Origin: Rhizobiales bacterium 65-79
GTDB taxonomy: Bacteria > Pseudomonadota > Alphaproteobacteria > Rhizobiales > Rhizobiaceae
Direction of reading: 5' to 3'
Length of the DNA stretch: 64,000 nt
NCBI GenBank assembly: GCA_001896885.1
Contig: MKRJ01000011.1
Coordinates: 275,663 to 339,662 of the forward strand
Part shown: one piece after another, positions 42,260 to 50,958 of the stretch
How positions within the stretch are numbered: position 1 is the first letter of the stretch
Layout: each line of letters begins with the position of its first letter
Position numbers and translations under genes: made by a program
Notes under the pieces: model-generated
Told to the model about the DNA's origin: nothing
The model's database searches: none
What the model saw: only the letters and a program-made list of their open reading frames with translations

Positions 42260-43774
42260 TCAGGAGCTTGTGGATTTGCGCGCATAGGCGCGGAGGACGG
42301 TCGCCAGCTTTTCCGCACCGCTCCTCATTTCGGCGGCCGGGAAATTGCCGAACCCGAGAAGCAGTGCCGGGGGGAGCCGCTTCTCGACGGCAAGCCGGGA
42401 CAGCGGCGTGATCTCCAGCCCCACCTGCTGCCCGAGCATGCTGATCTCGCCGTCGTCCCAGTCCTCGGGCAGCCAGGCGAGCATCTGCAGGCCGGTTTCC
42501 GCAGGCTCAAGGCGGAGCCATGGCGTCGCCACCTCGCCGAGGATCGTGGCGAGCATGGAGCGTCGGCGGTCGTAAAGTCTGCGCATGCGCGCGACATGGC
42601 GACCGAGGTGTCCTTCCGACATGAACCGTTCCACAACCGCCTGTTCGAAGGTGGGCGATTGTCGCCCCGCCACGATGCGCGCATTGACGAAGAGTTCCAC
42701 GAACGGCTTTGGCACCACCACATAGGCCAGCCTCAGCCCTGGAAACAGCACCTTCGAAAAGGTGCCGACATAGACCACCCGGTGGCCGCCGTCGAGGCCC
42801 TGAAGCGAGCGGACGGGACGGCCCCGATAACGGAATTCGCTGTCGTAGTCGTCCTCGATGATCCAGGCGTCACGCTTCCTCGCCCATTCGATGAGGGCCA
42901 GCCGGCGTGCAAGCGACAGCGTTCGTCCGAGGGGAAATTGCGAGGACGGACAGACCACCGCCAGCCGCGCATCATCATAGAAGCGTATGCCCGTTTCGAC
43001 CTCCATCCCGTCCCGATCCACCGGGACGGCCCCGATTCGCGCTCCGGCGGCGCGCAACGCCGCCACCGCACCCGGAAAGCCAGGGTCCTCGCACCAGACG
43101 CGATCGCCCGGGTCAAGCAGCAGCCTAGCGGCGAGGTCGAGCCCTTGCTGCGCTCCGGCGACGATCACCACCTGTTCGGGTGTACAGGAAACGCCTCGCC
43201 TGATGATCAGGTAACGCGCGATGGCCTCGCGTAACGGGCGATAGCCGGCGGGCTCGGTCTCGCCGAGAAGATATCCCGAACCGATACTGCTGTCGGCGAG
43301 CAGCGCTTTCATCAGCTTTCGCCATCGCGCCACCGGAAACGAATCCACTGCGGGCATGTTGATGCGAAACGGAACCGGCCGCTGCGGGACCCGCAGCGAG
43401 TGCGCCACCGCGGCGAACCGTTCCGCCCGTCGTGCCATCCGCGCGGCGATGGCACCGGCGGGCGCGACGTGACCGCCGGAACGGAGCGGCCCATGGGGCA
43501 ATCGCGCGGATACGAAAGTGCCCGAACCCATCCTCGCCTCAACGAAACCATCGGCGATAAGCTGATCGAAGGCCGCGGCCGCCGTATTGCGGCCGATGCT
43601 TAGCGTCCTTGCCATATCCCTCGTCGAGGGGAGACGCTCGCCAGGCGGCAACTGCCCCTGGAGGATAGCCTCGGCGATACGGTTGTACACGCGCTGCTGT
43701 AGGGAAGTACCATCCCTGTCCTCGCCCAGCCCATCGAAGATGCTCCGTTGCCGCATCCCGCGTTCGATTTCCAC
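42260..43774 (-). CDS. MocR/PdxR-type regulator (GntR HTH fused to aminotransferase)
   Basis: A 504-residue fusion protein. A GntR winged HTH (LQQRVYNRIAEAILQGQLPP; LPSTRDMARTLSIGRNTAAA, about 24-80) is joined to a fold-type I aminotransferase domain with EDDYDSEFRYRGRP and the PLP lysine in YVGTFSKVLFPGLRLAYV. MocR proteins bind PLP and an amino compound and usually control an adjacent divergent operon, here the oligopeptide-type importer and amidase operon at 43874. The start is GTG at 43774 or ATG at 43756. Confidence 0.87.
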   Translation of the reverse strand: MEIERGMRQRSIFDGLGEDRDGTSLQQRVYNRIAEAILQGQLPPGERLPSTRDMARTLSIGRNTAAAAFDQLIADGFVEARMGSGTFVSARLPHGPLRSGGHVAPAGAIAARMARRAERFAAVAHSLRVPQRPVPFRINMPAVDSFPVARWRKLMKALLADSSIGSGYLLGETEPAGYRPLREAIARYLIIRRGVSCTPEQVVIVAGAQQGLDLAARLLLDPGDRVWCEDPGFPGAVAALRAAGARIGAVPVDRDGMEVETGIRFYDDARLAVVCPSSQFPLGRTLSLARRLALIEWARKRDAWIIEDDYDSEFRYRGRPVRSLQGLDGGHRVVYVGTFSKVLFPGLRLAYVVVPKPFVELFVNARIVAGRQSPTFEQAVVERFMSEGHLGRHVARMRRLYDRRRSMLATILGEVATPWLRLEPAETGLQMLAWLPEDWDDGEISMLGQQVGLEITPLSRLAVEKRLPPALLLGFGNFPAAEMRSGAEKLATVLRAYARKSTSS

Positions 43775-43873
43775 CAGCCTTGAAGTGGCTCCATGCTATG
43801 GGCTGAAACTGGCCCTTCCTCAAGAACACTTGTTACAGGATAGTTCGTGGAAAAGCATGAGGGAGAACATAAA
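43775..43873. promoter_or_regulatory. Divergent control region with direct repeats
   Basis: TGAAGTGGCTCC (43781-43792) and TGAAACTGGCCC (43804-43815) form an imperfect direct repeat spaced 23 bases centre to centre. This resembles the direct-repeat operators reported for MocR proteins. It lies exactly between the MocR gene and the operon it probably controls. Confidence 0.4.
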
Positions 43874-45466
43874 ATGCGCATCGAAGCTCTGAATGGGATT
43901 GCCGGTCGTTTCCTGATCGCGCTCATGGCCCTCATGGCCGTGGGCATCGGCTTGGCGAAGGCCGATCCGGTCCGCGGCGGAACGCTCAATTCGACGCTGT
44001 GGCCCGAACCGCCGGGCCTCATCATCGGCATTAATCTCAATGCTCCGACGCTGCTGCCGGCCACGAAGATCTTCGAAGGCCTGCTGACCTACGATTTCAA
44101 TCTTAACCCGGAACCGATGCTCGCCAAGAGCTGGGAGGTCAGCAAGGACGGGCTCATCTACACCTTCCACCTGCGGCACAACGTGAAATGGCATGATGGC
44201 GCCCCATTCACCTCGAAGGACGTGGTCTTCTCATTGACGAAGTTCATCCCGGAAGTGCACTCCCGCTCACGCGCCACATTCAAGCGCGTGCAGGTAACCG
44301 CGCCCGACGACTATACCGTCGTGGTGACGCTCAAGGAGCCCTACGGACCTCTTCTCCGCAGCTTCGACGCTATCAGCGCGCCGATCGTTCCTGCGCACAT
44401 CTACGAGGGAACCAATTACCGAGACAATCCGGCCAATCGCCACCCTATCGGCACCGGCCCGTTCAAGTTCGACGAATGGAAGCCTGGTCAATACATCCAT
44501 CTCGTCCGCAACGACGACTATTACATTAAGGGCGAACCCTATCTGGATGATATCTACTACCGCTTCATTCCCGACAGCGCTTCACGGGCGCTGGCGCTGG
44601 AGTCGGGCCAGGTACAGCTTGCCACTCAGAACGATCTCGAACTGGTCGACGTAAAGCGGCTCAATTCCAATCCGAGCCTGAAGGTCACAACCAAGGGCTG
44701 GGAATGGGGTTCGCCGATTTCCTGGCTGGAGATGAACATCCGGCGCAAGCCGTTCGACGACGTCCGTTTCCGCAAGGCGGTGATGTACGCGCTCGACCGC
44801 AACTTCATTCGCGACACCATCTTCTTCGGCTTCGCAAAGGTCGCGACGGGACCGATCCATTCCTCGTCGCCCTTCTATACCGACGACGTGACCAAGTACG
44901 CTTACGATCCGGCGAAAGCGAAGGCGCTGCTCGACGAGATGGGGCTGAAGCCCGATGCCGACGGCGTCCGCGTGAAGATCGGTCTCCTAGGCCTTCCCTA
45001 CGGCGAGATGTGGGACCGCCTTTCCCAGTACATCAAGCAGGCCTTGGGCGCGGTGGGCGTGGAGGTGACGCTGCAGCCTTCCGATGTGGCCGGCTGGGGC
45101 AACCGCATCGCCAATTGGGACGTCGATATGTCGACTACCTATCTGACGACGCTGTCCGACCCGGCCCTTGGTGTCGCCAGGACCTATCTGACCGACAACC
45201 AGAAGAAAGGCGTCCTGTTCACCAATACGTCCGGCTATTCGAATCCCGAGGTGGACAAGCTCTTTGCCGAGGCTGCTTCCTTGCCGGATCAGGACAAGCG
45301 CAAGGCGCTGTACGACAAGGCGCAGAAAATTCTCACCGACCAGGTCGCGCTCGCCTGGCTCGTGGAATTGCAATGGCCGACGGTCTATAGTGCGAAGCTG
45401 AAGAACGTCGTCATCAACGGGCTGGGTCCCAACGGCAACTTCGCCTCGGCCTACTTCGAGAAATAG
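43874..45466 (+). CDS. Oligopeptide-type ABC importer substrate-binding protein
   Basis: A 530-residue periplasmic protein (SBP_bac_5 family). It starts MRIEALNGIAGRFLIALMAL with a signal peptide cleaved near LAKA. Family blocks include TYTFHLRHNVKWHDGAPFTS-like sequence, HPIGTGPFKFDEWKPGQYI and DVRFRKAVMYALDR. Such proteins bind peptides, nickel, opines or glycosides; the ligand is unknown. A GTG nine codons upstream is rejected because it lacks a ribosome site. Confidence 0.9.
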   Translation: MRIEALNGIAGRFLIALMALMAVGIGLAKADPVRGGTLNSTLWPEPPGLIIGINLNAPTLLPATKIFEGLLTYDFNLNPEPMLAKSWEVSKDGLIYTFHLRHNVKWHDGAPFTSKDVVFSLTKFIPEVHSRSRATFKRVQVTAPDDYTVVVTLKEPYGPLLRSFDAISAPIVPAHIYEGTNYRDNPANRHPIGTGPFKFDEWKPGQYIHLVRNDDYYIKGEPYLDDIYYRFIPDSASRALALESGQVQLATQNDLELVDVKRLNSNPSLKVTTKGWEWGSPISWLEMNIRRKPFDDVRFRKAVMYALDRNFIRDTIFFGFAKVATGPIHSSSPFYTDDVTKYAYDPAKAKALLDEMGLKPDADGVRVKIGLLGLPYGEMWDRLSQYIKQALGAVGVEVTLQPSDVAGWGNRIANWDVDMSTTYLTTLSDPALGVARTYLTDNQKKGVLFTNTSGYSNPEVDKLFAEAASLPDQDKRKALYDKAQKILTDQVALAWLVELQWPTVYSAKLKNVVINGLGPNGNFASAYFEK

Positions 45467-45473
45467 GCGCCGG

Positions 45474-46451
45474 ATGCGCGTAGCCGGCTTCCTGCTGCAA
45501 TGGATAGTGAAGGCGCTCGCCGTCGTGCTCGCCATCACTATCCTCAATTTCTTCCTGCTGCGCCTGGCGCCTGGCGATCCGGCCATGGTGATGGCCGGAG
45601 AAGCGGGATCGGCCGATCAGACCTTCCTCGACCAGGTGCGGCACGAATACGGGCTCGACAAGCCGTTGCCCGCGCAACTGGCGATCTATGTCGAGAAGGT
45701 CTTCACCATCAATCTCGGTGAGAGCTATCGTTTCCATCGGCCCGTCGCCGCCATGCTCCTGGAGCGGCTGCCGGCCACGCTCCTCCTGACCGGCACGGCT
45801 TACGCGTTCGCCCTGATCCTAGGCCCGCTGCTGGGGGCCCTTGCGGCGATGCGGCCTCGCAGCCTCCTCGACCGTGCGATATCGGTCCTGTCGCTTTTCT
45901 TCTACGCCACGCCGATCTTCTGGATCGGCCTTCTTCTCATCCTGCTTTTTTCGGTTCGGCTCGGCTGGCTTCCTCCGTTTGGAATGCACGGCTTCATTCC
46001 GCCCGACGGCCTGCTCGCGCAGGCGCTCGACACGCTGCAGCATTTGTTGCTGCCGGCGTTTACCCTCGGCCTGTTCTACATTGCCGTCTACATACGCCTG
46101 ACGCGCGCCTCTATGCTGGAGACCGCCGGCCTCGAATACGTCAAGACCGCCCGGGCGAAAGGTCTGCCTGAATGGCGCGTCGCCACGGCGCATATCCTCA
46201 GAACCGCCCTGCTGCCGATCATCACATTCGCCGGTCTCCAGGCGGGCCAGCTCGTCGGCGGTGCGTTGGTGGTCGAGACGGTATTCGCCTGGCCGGGCAT
46301 AGGAAGGCTGGCCTTCGACGCTCTGTTCCAGCGCGACTATAATCTCCTCCTCGGCGTGTTCCTTCTGTCATCGCTGATGGTCGTCTTCTTCAACATGCTC
46401 ACGGACGTCGTTCTACGCCTGGCGGATCCGCGCGTCGGAGCACGGGCATGA
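45474..46451 (+). CDS. Oligopeptide-type ABC permease (DppB-like)
   Basis: A 325-residue inner-membrane permease. The N-terminal IKALAVVLAITILNFFLLRL-like helix, LAPGDPAMVMAG and the EAA region (YVKTARAKGLPEWRVATAHI) identify the DppB/OppB family. It starts seven bases after the binding-protein stop and overlaps the next gene by four bases. Confidence 0.9.
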   Translation: MRVAGFLLQWIVKALAVVLAITILNFFLLRLAPGDPAMVMAGEAGSADQTFLDQVRHEYGLDKPLPAQLAIYVEKVFTINLGESYRFHRPVAAMLLERLPATLLLTGTAYAFALILGPLLGALAAMRPRSLLDRAISVLSLFFYATPIFWIGLLLILLFSVRLGWLPPFGMHGFIPPDGLLAQALDTLQHLLLPAFTLGLFYIAVYIRLTRASMLETAGLEYVKTARAKGLPEWRVATAHILRTALLPIITFAGLQAGQLVGGALVVETVFAWPGIGRLAFDALFQRDYNLLLGVFLLSSLMVVFFNMLTDVVLRLADPRVGARA

Positions 46452-47290
46452 GAGGATTGCTGCGCCGCTTCGCCGAGAACCCTGCCGCCACGGCGGGACT
46501 GATCATGCTGGCGGCTATCCTGTTCGCGGCGCTCACGGCTTCATTTTTCTTCCCCGGCGACCCGATGGCGCCACGCGGCGCACCGCTCTTGCCTCCTGAT
46601 GGCCGCTTTCCGTTCGGCACCGACATGCTCGGCCGCGATGTGCTGGCCGGCGTCTTCCATGGCGCCAGGGTGTCGCTGTTGATCGGCTTCCTTTCCGCCA
46701 TCGTCTCGGTCTTAATCGGAGTCGTCGTCGGGGCCGCCGCCGGCTTCTTCGACGGTGCGGTCGACGATGTGCTGGTACGCGTGACCGAGTTCTTCCAGAC
46801 CATTCCGAGCTTCATCTTCGCCATCCTGCTGGTCGCGATCCTGACGCCTGGCGTCACGTCGATCATCGTGGCGATCGCTGTCGTCACATGGCCGCCGATC
46901 GCGCGCCTAGCGCGAACCGAATTCATGGCTCTGCGCAGCCGCCAGTTCGTCGAGGCGGCCGTGCTGGCGGGCGTGCCGCGCCTGCGCATCATCAGCCGCG
47001 AGATCCTGCCCAATGCGGTCACCCCCTTGATTGTCATGGGCTCCCTCCTCGTCGCCACGGCGATCCTGACGGAATCCTCGCTTAGCTTCCTCGGGCTCGG
47101 CGATCCGAATCACATCAGCTGGGGCTACATGATCGGCTCCTCCCGGACGGTGTTCAGGCAGGCTTGGTGGCTTTCCGTCTTTCCCGGCTGCGCGATCGTC
47201 TTAACCGTGCTTGCGATAAACCTAGTCGGCGAGGGGCTGAACGATGCGCTTAACCCGCATCTGAAGGGCCGGGTCAAGTTCGAATCATGA
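46448..47290 (+). CDS. Oligopeptide-type ABC permease (DppC-like)
   Basis: A 280-residue permease. FPFGTDMLGRDVLAGVFHGA is the family's N-terminal signature, RQFVEAAVLAGVPRLRIISR is the EAA loop and LGLGDPNHISWGYMI the conserved C-terminal loop. It overlaps both neighbours by four bases (ATGA). Confidence 0.9.
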   Translation: MRGLLRRFAENPAATAGLIMLAAILFAALTASFFFPGDPMAPRGAPLLPPDGRFPFGTDMLGRDVLAGVFHGARVSLLIGFLSAIVSVLIGVVVGAAAGFFDGAVDDVLVRVTEFFQTIPSFIFAILLVAILTPGVTSIIVAIAVVTWPPIARLARTEFMALRSRQFVEAAVLAGVPRLRIISREILPNAVTPLIVMGSLLVATAILTESSLSFLGLGDPNHISWGYMIGSSRTVFRQAWWLSVFPGCAIVLTVLAINLVGEGLNDALNPHLKGRVKFES

Positions 47291-48942
47291 GCCACCCGCC
47301 CACTCCCGAACCTTTGATCTCGATCGAGGGCCTGACCATCGAGCTCCCCGTCGGTAGCGAGCGCAACCGGGCAGTCGACAATATTGACCTCGCCGTCCCG
47401 CCCGGCCGGATCCTTTGTCTCGTCGGCGAATCCGGTTCCGGCAAGTCGATGACGGCTCATGCTGTCATGGGCCTCCTGCCGGAGACGGTCCGGGCGCGCG
47501 GCGAGATCCGCTTCGAAGGAGAAAACCTGGTCGGGATGCCGGCCGCCCGGCATCGGCGGATCCGCGGCGCCCGCTTCGGAATGATCTTCCAGGAGCCGCT
47601 GGCGGCCCTCAATCCGGTCATGCGCGTCGGCAAGCAGATCGAGGAAGTCTTCCGCTTCCACGGGATTGCGGGGCCCTATGACGAACGGGTTGAGGCTCTC
47701 CTTCAGGTGATGGAGCTGCCAGAACCGCATCTGCTGCGGCATGCCTATCCGTTCCGGCTGTCGGGAGGACAGCGTCAGCGCGTGATGATCGCGATGGCCC
47801 TGGCGCTCGATCCCGACCTGTTGATCGCCGATGAGCCGACGACCGCTCTTGACGTCACCACGCAGAAACAAATCCTCGCTCTCCTGAAGAAGGCGCAGGC
47901 CGACCGCGGCATGGCCGTGATGCTGATCACCCACGATTTCGGCGTCGTGGCCGAGATCGGCGACGATGTGGCCGTCATGCGGCACGGAAAGATCGTCGAG
48001 CGCGGCAGCGTCAGGGACGTCCTGTCGAATCCCCGCCACGCCTATACGAGGGAACTGCTCAACGCGGTGCCTAGGCTTCAGCCGAGGGCGGCGCCGAAAG
48101 CGATCCAGGAAAGGCCACTGCTCGTCGCGTCCAACCTGTCGAAGGCCTTCTCGAGTCGTTCCGGCTGGCTGACGCCGCGGCGCAAGGTGCAAGCCGTCGA
48201 CGATGTCAGCTTCTCGCTGGCCGTCGGCGAAACGCTCGGCATAGTGGGCGAGTCGGGCTCCGGAAAATCCACTCTGGCGCGCATGATCGTCGGCCTCGCC
48301 AAGGCCGATGGCGGTGACCTGCGCCTCGACGGCGTCGGCGGCAACCTGCTGGAGCTGTCCGAACGGGAAATGGCCCCCCTGCGCCGCCGCATACAGATGA
48401 TCTTCCAGGACCCGTTCGCTTCCCTGAACCCGCGGCGGACGGTTTTTGAGATCGTCGCGCAAGGGCTCCTGGCGCATGGCATGAGCCGTGCGCGCGCGCG
48501 TGAACGGGCGCTCGAATTGCTGGAACTAGTGGCGCTCGATCAGGCCGCCGCCGACCGCTACCCGAGCGCCTTTTCCGGTGGGCAGCGCCAGCGCATCGGC
48601 ATTGCCAGGGCACTGGCGCTGGAACCCCAGCTCATCGTTGCCGACGAACCCATCTCGGCGCTCGACGTATCCATCCAGGCGCGCGTGCTCGAATTGCTGG
48701 CGGAAATCCAGAAGCGACTCAGGATCGGCTTGATCCTGATCACCCACGACCTGCGCGTTGCCGCGGCCGTCTGTGACCGGGTGGCGGTCATGCAGAGCGG
48801 CAAGATCGTGGAATCCGGTCCGTCGGCCGAAGTGCTTTTCAATCCGCGACACGACTACACGCGGATGCTGATCGAATCCATCCCCGGCCGCGCATCCGCA
48901 GCCGGGCGATCGGATTGCGTGCTTGAAGAAAGGGATTGCTGA
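47287..48942 (+). CDS. Fused double ABC ATPase (DppD-DppF type)
   Basis: A 551-residue protein with two complete ATPase units. The first has [28 protein letters not shown] and [12 protein letters not shown]. The second has [28 protein letters not shown] and [12 protein letters not shown]. Together they energise the two permeases. The stop TGA is followed at once by the ATG of the ThDP enzyme. Confidence 0.92.
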   Translation: MSHPPTPEPLISIEGLTIELPVGSERNRAVDNIDLAVPPGRILCLVGESGSGKSMTAHAVMGLLPETVRARGEIRFEGENLVGMPAARHRRIRGARFGMIFQEPLAALNPVMRVGKQIEEVFRFHGIAGPYDERVEALLQVMELPEPHLLRHAYPFRLSGGQRQRVMIAMALALDPDLLIADEPTTALDVTTQKQILALLKKAQADRGMAVMLITHDFGVVAEIGDDVAVMRHGKIVERGSVRDVLSNPRHAYTRELLNAVPRLQPRAAPKAIQERPLLVASNLSKAFSSRSGWLTPRRKVQAVDDVSFSLAVGETLGIVGESGSGKSTLARMIVGLAKADGGDLRLDGVGGNLLELSEREMAPLRRRIQMIFQDPFASLNPRRTVFEIVAQGLLAHGMSRARARERALELLELVALDQAAADRYPSAFSGGQRQRIGIARALALEPQLIVADEPISALDVSIQARVLELLAEIQKRLRIGLILITHDLRVAAAVCDRVAVMQSGKIVESGPSAEVLFNPRHDYTRMLIESIPGRASAAGRSDCVLEERDC

Positions 48943-50631
48943 ATGCTTGCGAAGAAAACAGTCTGGCGGGCGGTTGCCGACGCGCTTGCGGCCGAGAATG
49001 TGGACTATGTTTTTGGATTGCCGGGCAATCCCAAGCATCTCATCTACGACCTAACCGAGCACACCGAAGTCAAATTCGTCCTTGTGCGCGACGAGAAGTC
49101 CGCCGTTTCCTGCGCTTATGCCTATGCCCGTCTGATGCGGCGGCCGGGCATCGTCTTTTCCAACCCGGGTCCGGGCATCGCCAACCTGGTGACGGGGCTT
49201 CTGGAGGCGACGGCGGGCTCGCTGCCGGTCATTGCGATCGCCAACGGCGTTGTCCAGAGCCATGACGGAATGGGGGCCTTCCAGGAACTCGATGCCGTCG
49301 CGCTGATGCGCCCGGTGACCAAATGGGCCGTGAAGGTCACCGATCCGAGCCGCCTTCCCTGGGTGATGCGGCGCGCCTTCGCCATCGCCATGAATGGCAG
49401 GCCGGGCGCCGTCTTCATCGAAATCCCTTCGGATATGGCCGACCAGCCGGTTGCGATGCCGCCTTACGGAGCAGGCTATACTCGACACCGCTCGCGACCC
49501 GCCGCGGAAGCGGTTGCCGCTGCGGCGGAAGCGATCGCGGCGGCAAGGCAGCCCGTCTTGCTGTGCGGCTCCGGCGCGGTATTCGCGCAGGCCGCGGCGG
49601 CGGTCGCCGGCCTTGCCGATCGCGTTGGCATGGCGGTGATGACGACCCCGGGCGGACGCGGCATCTATCCCGAGGACGGGCCCCTCGCGCTCGGGCTGAC
49701 GGGGCTTTACTTCACCGAGGCCGGCAAGACGTACTTCGATTCGGCCGATCTCGTCGTTTCCGTGGGGTCCCGGCTGGAGGCGTTCTCGACCAACAGCTGG
49801 TCGTTCTGGCCGAAGGATGCGCGCTTCATCCAGATCGATATCGATCCCGAGACGATGGGGATGAACATTCGCCCCGATATTGCGCTCGCAGGCGACGCCG
49901 AACTCGCGCTGAAGGATGTGCTGGCCGTCTTGCCGCCGATCCCGAAAACCGAAAGAGACGCGCGTTTCGCCGCCATCGAAAACTTGCGGGAGGCTTATCG
50001 GCCGAAGCTCGAATCGGCAGCATCGGACGATTCCGTGCCGATCCGGGTTCCCCGGGTGCTGGATGCGGTCAATCGTATTTTCGGTCACGATACCATCCTC
50101 ATGAAGGAAAACGGCGGCGCCGACCTCTGGAGCTACTACTGGCCGCATTATCGGGTACTGGACATCGACGATTGCGTGCCGATGGCGGAACAGACCGCCA
50201 TGAGCATGGGCATCATCGGGGCCATTGGCGCGAAACTGGCCCGGCCCGGCAAGAAGATCGTGTGTTTTGCTGGCGACGGCGCCATGCAGATGTCGCTGGC
50301 CGAACTTGCCACGGCTGCGGAACTCAAATGCGGCATCACCTGGATCGTCCTCAACAACCATGCCTTCGGCTGGGTCCAGTACAACCAGGTGCTCAACCAG
50401 AAGCCTTTCCTGGCCACCGGCTTCGAGGTCAACAGCGACTTTCCCGAAATCGCGCGCGCACAATCCTGCTTCGGCATCAAGGTGACACGACCCGACCAGA
50501 TCGACGATGCACTGACCCAGGCGCTGAAAGCCAATATCGAAGGAATCCCGGCACTTGTCGATGTGGCTATCCAGCCGCATCATTACCACGAGCATTTCGA
50601 GCGCGTTCACCGGGCTCGCATCGACCATTAG
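48943..50631 (+). CDS. Thiamine-diphosphate-dependent enzyme (acetolactate-synthase-like)
   Basis: A 562-residue three-domain ThDP enzyme. The catalytic Glu51 is in LVRDEKSAVSCAYAYARL; the central domain binds a nucleotide (LLCGSGAVFAQAA). The C-terminal ThDP/Mg motif runs from GDGAMQMSLAELATAAEL to NNHAFG (about 444-475). It could be a decarboxylase or carboligase of 2-oxo acids; it is not clearly an anabolic acetolactate synthase, having no small subunit nearby. Its place between a transporter and an amidase suggests it processes the carbon product of amide hydrolysis. Confidence 0.82.
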   Translation: MLAKKTVWRAVADALAAENVDYVFGLPGNPKHLIYDLTEHTEVKFVLVRDEKSAVSCAYAYARLMRRPGIVFSNPGPGIANLVTGLLEATAGSLPVIAIANGVVQSHDGMGAFQELDAVALMRPVTKWAVKVTDPSRLPWVMRRAFAIAMNGRPGAVFIEIPSDMADQPVAMPPYGAGYTRHRSRPAAEAVAAAAEAIAAARQPVLLCGSGAVFAQAAAAVAGLADRVGMAVMTTPGGRGIYPEDGPLALGLTGLYFTEAGKTYFDSADLVVSVGSRLEAFSTNSWSFWPKDARFIQIDIDPETMGMNIRPDIALAGDAELALKDVLAVLPPIPKTERDARFAAIENLREAYRPKLESAASDDSVPIRVPRVLDAVNRIFGHDTILMKENGGADLWSYYWPHYRVLDIDDCVPMAEQTAMSMGIIGAIGAKLARPGKKIVCFAGDGAMQMSLAELATAAELKCGITWIVLNNHAFGWVQYNQVLNQKPFLATGFEVNSDFPEIARAQSCFGIKVTRPDQIDDALTQALKANIEGIPALVDVAIQPHHYHEHFERVHRARIDH

Positions 50632-50655
50632 AACGAATAGGATAGGAGGGGTCGG

Positions 50656-50958
50656 ATGCCTCTTTCCGACGGGAACCCGATGCGGCCGACGTCGCCGGCG
50701 GAGCGGTTCCTTGCCGACCCGTTCGGCGACCATGATGCCAATATCCAGCACTTGCTCCTTCGCCTCAGGAGCGCTTCGGCGGTCGGCAAGCATGTGCTGG
50801 TCGAGGTGGAGCCGTTTCGCCGCTGGCGGTTGGCGCAACTGGGTGACCGCGGGGAGCGGCCGCAATTGCTGGATGTCTATTTTGACGATCTGGCCGAAGC
50901 GGAACGTCATGTCTTTCATCTGCGCACGGAACGCTCCGCAAGCGGTGACGAGGCATGA
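50656..50958 (+). CDS. Probable small subunit of a dimethylformamidase-like amidase
   Basis: A 100-residue, charged, mostly helical protein containing DANIQHLLLRLRSASAVGKH and EPFRRWRLAQLGDRGERPQL. I do not recognise the sequence itself. However, it is preceded by GGAGGGG, overlaps the large-subunit gene by four bases (ATGA at 50955), and known N,N-dimethylformamidases are built of a small (about 15 kDa) and a large subunit encoded in this order. The assignment is therefore by context. Confidence 0.6.
   Translation: MPLSDGNPMRPTSPAERFLADPFGDHDANIQHLLLRLRSASAVGKHVLVEVEPFRRWRLAQLGDRGERPQLLDVYFDDLAEAERHVFHLRTERSASGDEA

Noticed and set aside
48943..50631. Anabolic acetolactate synthase (ilvB) as the identity of the ThDP enzyme
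   Set aside because: There is no small regulatory subunit or other branched-chain amino acid gene nearby, and the operon context is catabolic.
49051..50919. 622-codon minus-strand frame opposite the ThDP enzyme
   Set aside because: The plus strand has complete ThDP-enzyme motifs and tight operon spacing; the minus frame is His/Arg-rich shadow sequence.
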